A stretch of DNA of 13,563 nt. Origin: 66-474 sp051962095 (GTDB lineage Bacteria; Pseudomonadota; Gammaproteobacteria; Xanthomonadales; Rhodanobacteraceae). Under the pieces are notes generated by a model, which saw only the letters and a list, made by a program, of their open reading frames with translations, was not told the origin of the DNA and did no database searches. This document shows, piece by piece, positions 5,941 through 13,031 of the stretch. The position numbers were made by a program, and so were the translations under genes. Each line of letters starts with the position of its first letter. Positions within the stretch are counted from its first letter, which is position 1. Where the stretch lies: positions 1 to 13,563 of the forward strand of contig JBQCCP010000068.1 in NCBI GenBank assembly GCA_051962095.1, in the 5' to 3' direction.

Positions 5941-6755
5941 CGAAAACCCCGCTCGGATTGTATGCGCTCCCACGCCGCATTGATTTCGCTGGCACGCTGC
6001 TCGGCGCGGCGGCGCAGATCTTCCGGCATGTTGCCGAGGCGATCGGGATGGTACTCGCCGATCAGCTTGCGGTAGGCGCGCTTGATGGTGCGCTGGTCGG
6101 CATCGCGCGGCACGCCCAGCACCGCGTACGGATCGGGACCGGTGGCGCGCGGCGCGGGACGGTAACCCTGTTGCTGCGGCCCCGCGCCGGCGTGCGCCCA
6201 GTCCGCCGAGCGCGGGCCCGCGTTCCAGGCGAAGCCCTTCATCGCCAGCAGCGCGACCAGCTGGATTTCGCTGATGCGCAACGAAAACGCCACCCGCTTC
6301 AGCACCTGCAGTTTTTCGTCGGTGAGCGGACCGTCGGCCAGCGCCACGTCGCAGAGCATGTCGAGGAACGGCATCACCGAGCTGCGCCGCGGCAGGCACC
6401 AGGCACGCAGGTCCACCAGCGTGCGCGATATGTCGAAACCCGGCGCCTTGCCCTTGTTGAAGGCGTCGATCGCGCGGCGGCGCCACAGCGGGTCCAGTTC
6501 CAGCCGCGTCATCAGCTTTTCGGCGACCGCGACTTCGGTTTCGGAAACGCGCCCGTCGCTCTTGGCCAGCGCGCCCATCAGTGCGAACAGCGGCTCGATG
6601 TAACCCTCCCTGCCGCCAGTGTGGGTGAGCCCCGAGAGCCAACCGCTGTCGAACACCAAGTGCCCGATCACGAGCCCGAGCAGCGCGGCACCGAAGTCGC
6701 CTCGCGTCACCACCAAGCCGATCACGAATCCGATCAGCTTGCCCCAGAACCTCAT
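5937..6755 (-). CDS. djlA: Membrane-anchored J-domain co-chaperone DjlA
   Basis: A DnaK co-chaperone held in the inner membrane by one N-terminal helix. The 272-aa product has nearly the same length and layout as E. coli DjlA: MRFWGK start, glycine-rich transmembrane segment (about 7-34), TerB-like helical domain (about 50-170), a Gly/Pro/Gln-rich linker (about 178-206) and a C-terminal J domain with YAVLGV and the HPD motif at 236-238, ending ERGFR. The longer frame to 7133 is ignored because the upstream part is the cytochrome gene in another frame. The start codon overlaps the stop of that cytochrome gene (ATGA), which suggests translational coupling, with GGGAAG as the ribosome site. The stop codon lies in a REP-like repeat. 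Confidence 0.93.
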   Translation of the reverse strand: MRFWGKLIGFVIGLVVTRGDFGAALLGLVIGHLVFDSGWLSGLTHTGGREGYIEPLFALMGALAKSDGRVSETEVAVAEKLMTRLELDPLWRRRAIDAFNKGKAPGFDISRTLVDLRAWCLPRRSSVMPFLDMLCDVALADGPLTDEKLQVLKRVAFSLRISEIQLVALLAMKGFAWNAGPRSADWAHAGAGPQQQGYRPAPRATGPDPYAVLGVPRDADQRTIKRAYRKLIGEYHPDRLGNMPEDLRRRAEQRASEINAAWERIQSERGFR

Positions 6756-7084
6756 GGGCTTCCCGCCTGTCCGGGTTTGCACGGCGATTGCGCGGCGAAC
6801 CAGTGCGCCAGCGCCTGCATGTCTTTTTCGGTGAGCGGCCCCACGGCCGCGCGCATCACCGGCACGTTGCGCTGGCCGGTGCGGTATTCGCGCAGCGCCT
6901 GCAGGAGATACTGGTACGGCTGGCCCGCGAGATTGGGCGCGCCCGGGATGCGGGCGTGACCATCCTCGCCATGACAGGCGGCGCACAAGCCGAGTTGCGC
7001 CGGCTGTTGCGGTGGCGTGGCCGCGTGCGCCAGCGCGAACGGCGCGAGTGCGAGCAGCCAGGAAGTCGAAGACAATCTGCGCAT
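6752..7084 (-). CDS. Small periplasmic class I c-type cytochrome
   Basis: A 110-aa protein with a Sec signal peptide (about 1-21, ending AHA) and one haem-binding motif, CAACH (34-38). The likely sixth ligand is Met77 in VPVMRAA, a typical spacing for single-haem cytochromes of the c4/c5-like group. It should act as a periplasmic electron carrier; its partner oxidase or dehydrogenase is not shown here. The ATG at 7084 has no clear Shine-Dalgarno sequence. A TAAACT motif ends 6 nt before it, so the message could be leaderless. It overlaps djlA by 4 nt and is divergent from purC. Confidence 0.9.
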   Translation of the reverse strand: MRRLSSTSWLLALAPFALAHAATPPQQPAQLGLCAACHGEDGHARIPGAPNLAGQPYQYLLQALREYRTGQRNVPVMRAAVGPLTEKDMQALAHWFAAQSPCKPGQAGSP

Positions 7085-7112
7085 CCGCCCAGTTTATCAG
7101 CGGGGCCGCGCG

Positions 7113-7142
7113 TTCCGCCCGGGCCGGGGCCATCGCTACAAT
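7113..7142 (+). promoter_or_regulatory. Possible purC promoter
   Basis: TACAAT at 7137-7142 is a good -10 box. A weak TTCCGC at 7113-7118 is 18 nt upstream as a -35 box. Transcription would start near 7149, about 20 nt before the purC GTG. No PurR-type palindrome was noticed. Confidence 0.45.
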
Positions 7143-7168
7143 GCGTTTTTGCCACGCGGAGCGATGCC

Positions 7169-8065
7169 GTGCCCACCACCCTGCTGCAGTCGGATTTGCC
7201 CGGCCTCGAACTCCTGCACCGCGGCAAGGTGCGCGACGTGTACGCGCTGCCGGGCGACCGGTTGCTGATCGTCGCCAGCGATCGCCTTTCCGCGTTCGAC
7301 GTGGTGTTGCCCGACCCCATCCCCGGCAAGGGCGAGATGCTGACGCAGGTTTCCAACTTCTGGTTCGGCAAGACCGCGCACCTGGTGCCGAATCACCTGA
7401 CCGGCACGCCGGTGGCCGAAGTCCTGCCGGACGGCGTCGATCCGAAGCTGTACGAAAAACGGGCGGTGGTGGTGAAGCGCCTGAAGGCGGTTCCGGTCGA
7501 GGCGATCGCGCGCGGCTATTTGATCGGCTCGGGCTGGAAGGATTACCAGCGGACAGGTGAACTGTGTGGCATCAAGCTTCCCGCGGACTTGCAGCAGGCG
7601 CAGCAGTTGCCTGAGTCGATCTTCACACCGTCGACCAAGGCACCCAAGGGCAGCCACGACGAGAACATCGGCTTCGGTGAAGTCGAGGAATTGGTGGGTG
7701 CCGATCTCGCCCAACAGGTACGCGAGGCGACGCTCGCGATCTACACGTTCGCCGCGAAGTACGCGGCCGAGCGCGGCATCATCATCGCCGATACCAAGTT
7801 CGAATTCGGCACCGATGCGGCCGGCAAGCTGCACGTGATGGACGAAATGCTCACCCCGGATTCCTCGCGCTTCTGGCCGGCCGACCAGTACAAGATCGGC
7901 ATCAGCCCGCCGTCCTACGACAAGCAGTTCGTGCGCGATTACCTGGAAACGCTGGACTGGGACAAGCGAGCACCGGGCCCGAAATTGCCGCGCGAGGTGA
8001 TCGATGGCACGGCGGCGAAATACGCGGAAGCATTGAAGCGGCTGGCCGGCATCACGCTGGACTGA
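7169..8065 (+). CDS. purC: Phosphoribosylaminoimidazole-succinocarboxamide synthase
   Basis: Joins CAIR and aspartate with ATP to give SAICAR in purine synthesis. The 298-aa product is of the longer SAICAR synthetase type. Motifs: HRGKVRDVY (17-25), ASDRLSAFDV (36-45), ARGYLIGSGWKDY (114-126), DTKFEFG (208-214) and DEMLTPDSSRFWP (225-237). The start is GTG at 7169, with GGAG 7 nt upstream and a product beginning MPTTLLQSDLPG, as in related bacteria. An ATG at 7164 is out of frame, and the upstream extension to 6788 is antisense to other genes. Divergent from the cytochrome gene. Confidence 0.96.
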   Translation: MPTTLLQSDLPGLELLHRGKVRDVYALPGDRLLIVASDRLSAFDVVLPDPIPGKGEMLTQVSNFWFGKTAHLVPNHLTGTPVAEVLPDGVDPKLYEKRAVVVKRLKAVPVEAIARGYLIGSGWKDYQRTGELCGIKLPADLQQAQQLPESIFTPSTKAPKGSHDENIGFGEVEELVGADLAQQVREATLAIYTFAAKYAAERGIIIADTKFEFGTDAAGKLHVMDEMLTPDSSRFWPADQYKIGISPPSYDKQFVRDYLETLDWDKRAPGPKLPREVIDGTAAKYAEALKRLAGITLD

Positions 8066-8131
8066 TCCATCGCGTGGCGTGCGGCGCGGGTTGGGTGTAG
8101 TGTCGCGTCGTCGACGGATGGCAGGGATCCC

Positions 8132-8599
8132 ATGCGCACGATCAACGACTGGTTCGCAAGCTACAGCGCCGATCACCAGCACCACGCCAACCGCGCGATC
8201 CACTGGGTGTGCGTGCCGGTGATCATGTGGGCGGTGATCGCGGCGTTGTGGACCATTCCACCGATCCTGCCGCAATGGTTCCAGCCCGGACTGTGGGCGG
8301 TGCTGGCGATGTTCGCGGCCTTCCTGTTCTACCGCCGGCTGTCGCGCAATCTCGCCTATGCAATGGCGGTCGTGTTCATCGTGAGCGGCGCAATCGCGTG
8401 GGCGCTGTACGGCGCGCTTGGTCCGCGCGCATTGTTGATCCTCGCGGCCGTGCTGTTCGTCGCGGCGTGGATCGGACAGTTTATCGGCCACGCGATCGAA
8501 GGCCGCCGCCCCGCATTCTTCGACAACATCGTGCAGCTCCTGATCGGCCCCGCGTGGCTGGTGGGCAAGCTGATGCGCAGGTTCGGCATCGCCTATTGA
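8132..8599 (+). CDS. DUF962/Mpo1-like membrane protein
   Basis: A 155-aa protein with four hydrophobic segments (about 26-44, 51-67, 75-93, 99-119). The N-terminal DHQHHANRAIHWV (His15, 17, 18, 24) and the later GHAIEGRRPAFF (His120) are typical of the family that includes yeast Mpo1 (YGL010w), an iron(II)-dependent dioxygenase acting on 2-hydroxy fatty acids. Whether the bacterial protein has that activity is inference. The ATG at 8132 has an AGGG site a few bases upstream. It follows purC by 66 nt on the same strand and could share its message. Confidence 0.85.
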   Translation: MRTINDWFASYSADHQHHANRAIHWVCVPVIMWAVIAALWTIPPILPQWFQPGLWAVLAMFAAFLFYRRLSRNLAYAMAVVFIVSGAIAWALYGALGPRALLILAAVLFVAAWIGQFIGHAIEGRRPAFFDNIVQLLIGPAWLVGKLMRRFGIAY

Positions 8600-8618
8600 C
8601 GACACGGCGATGCAGGTT

Positions 8619-8692
8619 GGGCTGATTCCGGATTGATCCGAAGAAGCCCGACATTGCGGCGGCGTATCAGTGTGGGCTTCCGCGATGAAGCC
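8619..8692. repeat. Overlapping hairpins between convergent genes
   Basis: Between two convergent stop codons lie a stem GGGCT/AGCCC (8619-8623 with 8645-8649) with an inner TTC(C)GGAT/ATCCGAA stem, a 7-bp inverted repeat GAAGCCC/GGGCTTC (8643-8649 with 8674-8680), and a GGCTTC/GAAGCC stem with a 6-nt loop (8675-8692). These are alternative, mutually exclusive pairings. No T-run follows, so a terminator role is unproven. Confidence 0.4.
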
Positions 8693-8706
8693 GGCGTCAA
8701 CCCACG

Positions 8707-9522
8707 CTATCCGTTTCCCAGATCGCGATTGAGCAATCCGGCAAGCCGCGCCCCCGCCTGCCGCAACCGCCGTTCGGCAATCGGCAGCTCGCGATCCACA
8801 TAGGTTTGGCTGATGGTGCGCGAGGCCGGGTACACGCCGCCGTCGCGCACGATGCGGCAGCTTTCCTCGGCCCATTCGGCAGGTGTTCCCGCGATCGGGA
8901 GCGGCGCCCGTTCGGCCTCCAGCTTGCGCGTGTATTGCGCGGCCGACAGATGCAGCGAATCCAGCATGGTCGAATCCCAGATCCGGTGCAGGTTGGTGCC
9001 GCGTCCGCGCCAGCGCACCTGATAAAGATTGCCGCCGGCGTCGTCGCGATAGTCGGCGTGCAGCGGCTGGTGGATGTCGCCCACGAAATGCACCAGGAAC
9101 GCCAGCGCCTCGGCGCGTGTCGCAGTGCTGTTGGAACGATTCGCCAGGATCGCGGAATACTTGTCGATTGCCGCGACCACGCATTCGCCGTCGCGGCAAT
9201 CGCGCGGAGGTTCGTAGATGCAGTCGCGCGAATGGAAATTGACGAAGTGCAGGCGCTTGGTGCGCTGGAACAGCGCAGGGTCGGTATCGCGCAGATCGTC
9301 GGCCCATACGGCCACGTCGTCAAGATGATCCGCGCCACGCAATGCGAGCAGCTTCTGTGCCTCGACGAATGCATGCGGCGTCAACTGCGCCTCGGCCAAC
9401 CGCGCCACGATCCGGTGGCCCAGCGGTCCCCACGCGAACGCGGGCGTGGCGCACGACAGCATCGCGGCCAGCGTCGCCGCCATGATCGCGACGTGGCGCT
9501 TCGTCTGCAAAAACCGAGGCAT
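8707..9522 (-). CDS. Secreted S1/P1-type zinc nuclease
   Basis: A 271-aa exported enzyme expected to cleave single-stranded DNA and RNA. The signal peptide (1-30, ending AFA) would leave Trp31 as the mature N-terminus, as required in this family, where the N-terminal Trp binds zinc. By comparison with P1 nuclease, other ligands are visible: His36, Asp75 in WADD, His92 in HFVNF, His145 and Asp149 in LVHFVGD, His155 in HQPLH, His179 and Asp183 in NLHRIWD. The 10-residue spacing from His145 to His155 matches the family. The start at 9522 has GGAG 6 nt upstream; the frame open to 9861 would remove the signal peptide from the N-terminus. Divergent from gap. Confidence 0.93.
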   Translation of the reverse strand: MPRFLQTKRHVAIMAATLAAMLSCATPAFAWGPLGHRIVARLAEAQLTPHAFVEAQKLLALRGADHLDDVAVWADDLRDTDPALFQRTKRLHFVNFHSRDCIYEPPRDCRDGECVVAAIDKYSAILANRSNSTATRAEALAFLVHFVGDIHQPLHADYRDDAGGNLYQVRWRGRGTNLHRIWDSTMLDSLHLSAAQYTRKLEAERAPLPIAGTPAEWAEESCRIVRDGGVYPASRTISQTYVDRELPIAERRLRQAGARLAGLLNRDLGNG

Positions 9523-9596
9523 GGCGGCTCCGGGCGAAAGCGCCAGTTTGCCATGTACCACGCCGCGTCGGCCATGAAGCGATGCGCCAAACCGGC

Positions 9597-9602
9597 TAAA
9601 AT
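9597..9602 (+). promoter_or_regulatory. Possible -10 box of gap
   Basis: TAAAAT stands 37 nt before the gap ATG. No convincing -35 sequence is seen 16-18 nt upstream, so the promoter may depend on an activator or be weak on its own. Confidence 0.35.
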
Positions 9603-9639
9603 GCGCGTTTCCCCGCACTGCTTCCGCAAAGGACGAGAC

Positions 9640-10650
9640 ATGGCGATCAAGGTCGCAATCAACGGCTACGGCCGCATCGGCCGCAACATCCTGCGTGCGC
9701 TGTACGAACACAATCGCACCGACGCGATCCGGATCGTCGCGGTCAACGACCTGGGCGACGCCGAGACCAACGCGCACCTCACCCAGTACGACACCGCGCA
9801 TGGCAAGTTCCCGGGCACGGTCGCGGTCGAGAACGGCGACCTCGTCGTCAACGGCGACCACATCAAGGTTTGCGCCGAGCGCGATCCGTCGAAGCTGCCG
9901 TGGAAGGATCTAGGCGTCGACGTGGTGATCGAATCGACCGGTCTGTTCACCAAGCGCGACAAGGCCGCCGCGCACCTGACCGCGGGCGCGAAGAAGGTGA
10001 TCATCTCGGCGCCCGGCGACGGCGTCGACGGCACCTTCGTGTACGGCGTCAACGAGGACAAGATCAAGCCGACCGACACCATCATCTCCAACGCCTCGTG
10101 CACCACCAACTGCCTGGCGCCGCTGGCCAAGGTGCTGCACGAGAAGATCGGCATCGTGCATGGACTGATGACCACGATCCACGCCTACACCAACGACCAG
10201 GTGCTGACGGACGTCTTCCACAAGGACCTGCGCCGCGCGCGTTCGGCCACCCACAGCCAGATCCCGACCAAGACCGGCGCCGCCGTCGCGGTTGGCCTGG
10301 TGCTGCCGGAACTGAATGGCCGCCTGGACGGCTTTTCGATGCGCATCCCGACCATCAACGTGTCATGCGTTGACCTGTCCTTCGTCGCCCAGCGAGAAAC
10401 CAGCAAGGACGAGATCGACGCCGTGATCAACGAAGCCGCCAACGGCAAGCTGAAGGGCATCATGGCCGTGAACACCAAGCCGCTGGTGTCGATCGACTTC
10501 AACCACAACCCGGCGTCGTGCACCTACGACGCGACGCAGACCCGCGTGATGGGCGGCACCTTCGTCAAGGTGCTGGGCTGGTACGACAACGAGTGGGGTT
10601 TCTCGAACCGCATGCTGGACATGACCGAGGCATTCGCGAAGGTGAAATGA
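9640..10650 (+). CDS. gap: Glyceraldehyde-3-phosphate dehydrogenase, type I
   Basis: Oxidises glyceraldehyde 3-phosphate to 1,3-bisphosphoglycerate with NAD in glycolysis. The 336-aa product is full length: nucleotide-binding start VAINGYGRIGRN (5-16), adenosine-site AVNDLGD, catalytic SNASCTTNC with Cys154, and His181 in TTIHAYTNDQ. It ends WYDNEWGFSNR and then helix residues. The ATG at 9640 has AAGGA 7 nt upstream; the frame stays open far upstream (to 8806), but that stretch is antisense to the nuclease gene. It is followed by a repeat hairpin and an intrinsic terminator, so it is probably monocistronic. Erythrose-4-phosphate dehydrogenase is a close relative and cannot be fully excluded by eye. 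Confidence 0.94.
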   Translation: MAIKVAINGYGRIGRNILRALYEHNRTDAIRIVAVNDLGDAETNAHLTQYDTAHGKFPGTVAVENGDLVVNGDHIKVCAERDPSKLPWKDLGVDVVIESTGLFTKRDKAAAHLTAGAKKVIISAPGDGVDGTFVYGVNEDKIKPTDTIISNASCTTNCLAPLAKVLHEKIGIVHGLMTTIHAYTNDQVLTDVFHKDLRRARSATHSQIPTKTGAAVAVGLVLPELNGRLDGFSMRIPTINVSCVDLSFVAQRETSKDEIDAVINEAANGKLKGIMAVNTKPLVSIDFNHNPASCTYDATQTRVMGGTFVKVLGWYDNEWGFSNRMLDMTEAFAKVK

Positions 10651-10660
10651 CGACAGGATG

Positions 10661-10701
10661 TCATCCCGGCCGGCACATGGATGTGCGCTGAGCCGGGATC
10701 C
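10661..10701. repeat. Nested palindrome (REP-like hairpin) after gap
   Basis: An outer perfect 8-bp stem ATCCCGGC/GCCGGGAT (10663-10670 with 10692-10699) contains an inner GCACAT/ATGTGC stem (10673-10678 with 10681-10686) with a 2-nt spacer. The TCATCCCGGC...GCCGGGATCCA form resembles a dispersed palindromic repeat common in proteobacterial chromosomes. Confidence 0.6.
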
Positions 10702-10716
10702 AACGTCTTGTGAGTC

Positions 10717-10747
10717 AAACCCGCGACGGCAACGCTGCGGGTTTTTT
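10717..10747 (+). terminator. Intrinsic terminator of gap
   Basis: The stem AAACCCGC/GCGGGTTT (10717-10724 with 10737-10744) with a 12-nt loop overlaps the run TTTTTT at 10742-10747. It lies 67 nt after the gap stop and just before the end of the convergent patatin gene. On the minus strand only TTT follows the stem, so it works better in the plus direction. Confidence 0.85.
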
Positions 10748-10758
10748 CATGCCCTGCG

Positions 10759-11688
10759 TCACACCATCTTTTTCACGCCGTGGCCGGGCTGCCATGCCTT
10801 CAGCGCGCGCTCGGCGCGCTCGCGTCCGAGATCGATCAATTCGGATGCGCGGTAGAACTCGTACACCGCGCTGGCGTTGCGCGGCACCTCGACCACGAGG
10901 TCCGGCCGATCGGCAGCGAGCCGGAAGCTGGTCAGGTTTTCCTGCATCAGGTCCAGCGACTGGGTAAGCGTATCCATCCAGCCGGGCTCGGCGACATTGT
11001 CGTCGTGGCTGCCGATGGTGCGCTTGACGAACGCGGTGATGCGGCTGCGCAGGCCGGTACGCGCGGATCGTTTCACCGGTGCGCGTGAGGCGGCCAGGGT
11101 TTCGGGCGCGCTGTTGACGTTCACCGCCACGGTGTAGTCGCTGGGCGACTGCAGCAGCGGCGTCAGCGGCAACGGATTCATCAGGCCGCCATCGACCAGC
11201 CGATGACCGTGCACGGGATGCGGACGGAAGATGGTCGGGATCGCGATGGATGCGCGGATCGCGTCGAACAGCGGACCGCGCATCAACCACACTTCGCGTT
11301 CGCGGTCGAGATCGGTCGCGACCGCGGTGAATGGAATCGGCAGTTCCTCGATATTGACCGGGCCAATCAGCTCGCGCAGCACGCCGATGATGCGGTCGCC
11401 CTTGATCAGGCCGGCGCCGGACAGCGTCCAGTCCACCAGCTTCAGCACGTCCATCTTCTGCAGCGCGCAGACCCAGTCGCGATAGACGTCGAGCTTGCCG
11501 GCGGCATAGATGCCGCCGATCAGTGCGCCCATCGAACTGCCGGACACCGCGACGATCCGGTAGCCCGCGGCCTCGATGGCTTCGATCGCACCGATGTGCG
11601 CGAGGCCGCGCGCGCCGCCGGTGCCGAGCGCCAGCGAGACGGCCGTTTTGGCCGGCGTGGTCTTGACGAGGGCCTGGGGTTCGTTCAC
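10759..11688 (-). CDS. Patatin-like phospholipase (RssA/NTE type)
   Basis: A 309-aa lipid acyl hydrolase with a Ser-Asp catalytic dyad: oxyanion-hole motif GTGGARG (22-28), nucleophile elbow GSSMG with Ser52, and DGG with Asp166 (GHRLVDGGLMNP). No signal peptide or transmembrane helix is visible, so it is probably cytoplasmic or peripherally bound. The start is GTG at 11688, which overlaps the TGA stop of the WYL gene (GTGA), strongly suggesting coupled translation; a separate ribosome site is poor. The frame continues open upstream to 12438, but that is a shadow of the WYL gene. The natural lipid substrate is not known; the single-domain form resembles bacterial RssA/YlbK-type proteins. Confidence 0.93.
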   Translation of the reverse strand: MNEPQALVKTTPAKTAVSLALGTGGARGLAHIGAIEAIEAAGYRIVAVSGSSMGALIGGIYAAGKLDVYRDWVCALQKMDVLKLVDWTLSGAGLIKGDRIIGVLRELIGPVNIEELPIPFTAVATDLDREREVWLMRGPLFDAIRASIAIPTIFRPHPVHGHRLVDGGLMNPLPLTPLLQSPSDYTVAVNVNSAPETLAASRAPVKRSARTGLRSRITAFVKRTIGSHDDNVAEPGWMDTLTQSLDLMQENLTSFRLAADRPDLVVEVPRNASAVYEFYRASELIDLGRERAERALKAWQPGHGVKKMV

Positions 11689-12665
11689 GACTTCGCGTGA
11701 TCGTAGCCGTCCAGCGCGAGCTTGTGCATGATGCGGATTTCCTCGCGCAGCGACTGCGGCGCCACCACTTCCGCATCCGGGCCGTAGCGCAGGATGTCCA
11801 TCACCAGCTCGCGCGATTGCGAATACGGCACCTTCAATTCGTAACGGCCGTCGTCGAGCCAGCGGCCTTCCTGCAACGAGTGCCAGTGTTCGTCGGCCAC
11901 CCAGCGCGCCGCGCGCGCGGAAAACCTTATCGTCGCCCACGCCTTGGGCGCGCCCGCGAAGATGCCGTAGCTCGATGCCAGCGTGTCGTTCAGCTCCTTC
12001 TCGTCGCGATCGACGGCCGGCTTGTCCAGCATCTCGACCTGGCCGATGCGGTCCACCGCGAAACTCCGCAGCGCTTCGCGATCGTGGTCCCACGCATCGA
12101 GATACCAGTTGTCGCGGTAATGCGTCAGCCGCTGCGGCGAGACATGGCGCACGCTGTCGGCGCCGGTGGTGCGCGCGCGATAGCGGAACCTGATCTGCTG
12201 GCGCGCCAGCACCGCGCCGGCCACCGCGCGGAACACCTGCTGGTTGAGCTTGCGCGAGCCCCACGGCACTACGCGGATGCGTTCCAGCGGTTGCTGTTTC
12301 GTGCCCGCCTGTTCGTTGAGGATTTTCTCGACTCGCGCGCGGAACGGCGCCAGCGCATCGGCCAGCACGCCGGGATCGGATCGCGCGACCAGCGCTTCCA
12401 GCGCCATAAGCGCCGACAGTTCTTCGCTGGTCAGCCACAGGCCGGGCAGTTCAAAGCGTTCGCCTTCGTCCTGGTCGTAGGCGTAACCCGCGCCCTCAGG
12501 GTCGCTGTCCAGCGGCGCCCCCAGCGCATCGCGCAGGAACGCGATGTCGCGATACAGCGTGGCGCGCGAACAACCCAGTTCCTCGCGCAGGCGCTGCACG
12601 TCCACCGGCCGCCGGTGCGACTTGAAGATGCCGTGCAGCTTGAGGACGCGCTCGTACTGGTGCAT
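11685..12665 (-). CDS. WYL-domain transcriptional regulator (YafY/DeoR-like)
   Basis: A 326-aa DNA-binding protein. The N-terminal helix-turn-helix (about 5-60) has CSRATLYRDIAFLRD; the WYL ligand-sensing domain (about 135-215) shows NWYLDAWDHD with Trp187-Tyr188-Leu189 and a following RSFAVDRI; the WYL C-terminal extension ends the protein (about 240-320). WYL domains are thought to bind nucleic acid or nucleotide-like ligands. The start ATG at 12665 gives MHQYERVLKLH, the usual beginning for this family. No clear ribosome site precedes it, and the longer frame to 12776 would add residues antisense to the molybdoenzyme remnant. It is coupled to the patatin gene by the 4-nt overlap and may regulate it or the divergent molybdoenzyme operon. 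Confidence 0.92.
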   Translation of the reverse strand: MHQYERVLKLHGIFKSHRRPVDVQRLREELGCSRATLYRDIAFLRDALGAPLDSDPEGAGYAYDQDEGERFELPGLWLTSEELSALMALEALVARSDPGVLADALAPFRARVEKILNEQAGTKQQPLERIRVVPWGSRKLNQQVFRAVAGAVLARQQIRFRYRARTTGADSVRHVSPQRLTHYRDNWYLDAWDHDREALRSFAVDRIGQVEMLDKPAVDRDEKELNDTLASSYGIFAGAPKAWATIRFSARAARWVADEHWHSLQEGRWLDDGRYELKVPYSQSRELVMDILRYGPDAEVVAPQSLREEIRIMHKLALDGYDHAKS

Positions 12666-12690
12666 AGGACAAGCATGCCGTGGCGCGTGA

Positions 12691-12719
12691 TTGGCGGCAA
12701 GCACCGGGGTGGCTACCAT
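12691..12719 (+). promoter_or_regulatory. Probable sigma-70-type promoter before the molybdoenzyme remnant
   Basis: TTGGCG (12691-12696) and TACCAT (12714-12719) are separated by 17 nt, a good -35/-10 pair. Transcription would begin about base 12726, right at the ATG of the remnant (12727), so that start would be leaderless. It is divergent from the WYL gene. Confidence 0.5.
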
Positions 12720-12726
12720 CATCGCC

Positions 12727-12813
12727 ATGCCACACGCCCACCTGGAACTCAATCGCCCGACCGGCGACGAAGTCAAAACGATTACGTGCTACACGTGCGC
12801 ATGCCGGTGTGGG
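12727..12813 (+). pseudogene. N-terminal remnant of a molybdopterin oxidoreductase gene
   Basis: Twenty-nine codons from the ATG match the first 29 codons of the oxidoreductase at 13032: 63 of 87 bases and 23 of 29 residues are the same by direct comparison. The iron-sulfur cysteines in CYTCACRCG are all kept, and many base differences are silent third positions. Homology ends at the Gly codon. The frame then continues to a stop at 13005 through a hairpin-rich sequence that encodes an Arg/Gly-rich tail, unlike any enzyme. The fourth cluster cysteine and the whole catalytic part are missing, so this is best seen as the fossil start of a paralogous gene. A short functional 92-aa peptide cannot be excluded but is less likely. 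Confidence 0.75.
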
Positions 12814-12980
12814 CGAGGCGCTGCGCTTGCGACGAGACGCGCAGGAGCGTGCCCGAACGCCGGAGGCGGCCCTGAGTCGCGCAAGCGACGAAGGGTGAGC
12901 GCCAAGGATGGCGCGAACTGCCGGGGGCAGGTCGCGCAGCGGCGAGCGACCGGCCAAGAATGGCCGGGCCGGCGCCACGC
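12814..12980 (+). repeat. Hairpin-array insertion between the remnant and the intact gene
   Basis: About 165 nt packed with short perfect stems: GTCGC/GCGAC with GCAA loop (12876-12889), GCGCCA/TGGCGC with AGGA loop (12899-12914), GGTCGC/GCGACC with a 10-nt loop (12930-12951) and CCGGCCA/TGGCCGG with AGAA loop (12950-12967). The two AGGA/AGAA loops, flanked by CCA and TGG, look like members of one palindrome family. There is no coding domain. It lies exactly where the homology of the remnant stops, and it would form the 5' untranslated region of the downstream message. Confidence 0.6.
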
Positions 12981-13031
12981 ACCATGGACGGTTCAATGGC
13001 AGTGAAGCAGGAACCAACAGCACGCGTACAC

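Noticed and set aside
7136..9307. 723-aa open frame on the minus strand across purC and the Mpo1-like gene
   Set aside because: Antisense to two well-supported genes and partly to the nuclease gene in another frame; composition is typical of GC-driven false frames.
8806..9639. In-frame upstream extension of gap
   Set aside because: The ATG at 9640 has a ribosome site and begins the conserved nucleotide-binding fold; the extension is antisense to the nuclease gene.
12870..12970. Possible CRISPR array
   Set aside because: The stems differ in sequence and spacing; there are no identical direct repeats with unique spacers and no cas genes.
12814..13005. Arg/Gly-rich tail of the remnant frame as a real small protein
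   Set aside because: It is encoded by stacked palindromes and shows no protein-like pattern; treated as read-through into a repeat.
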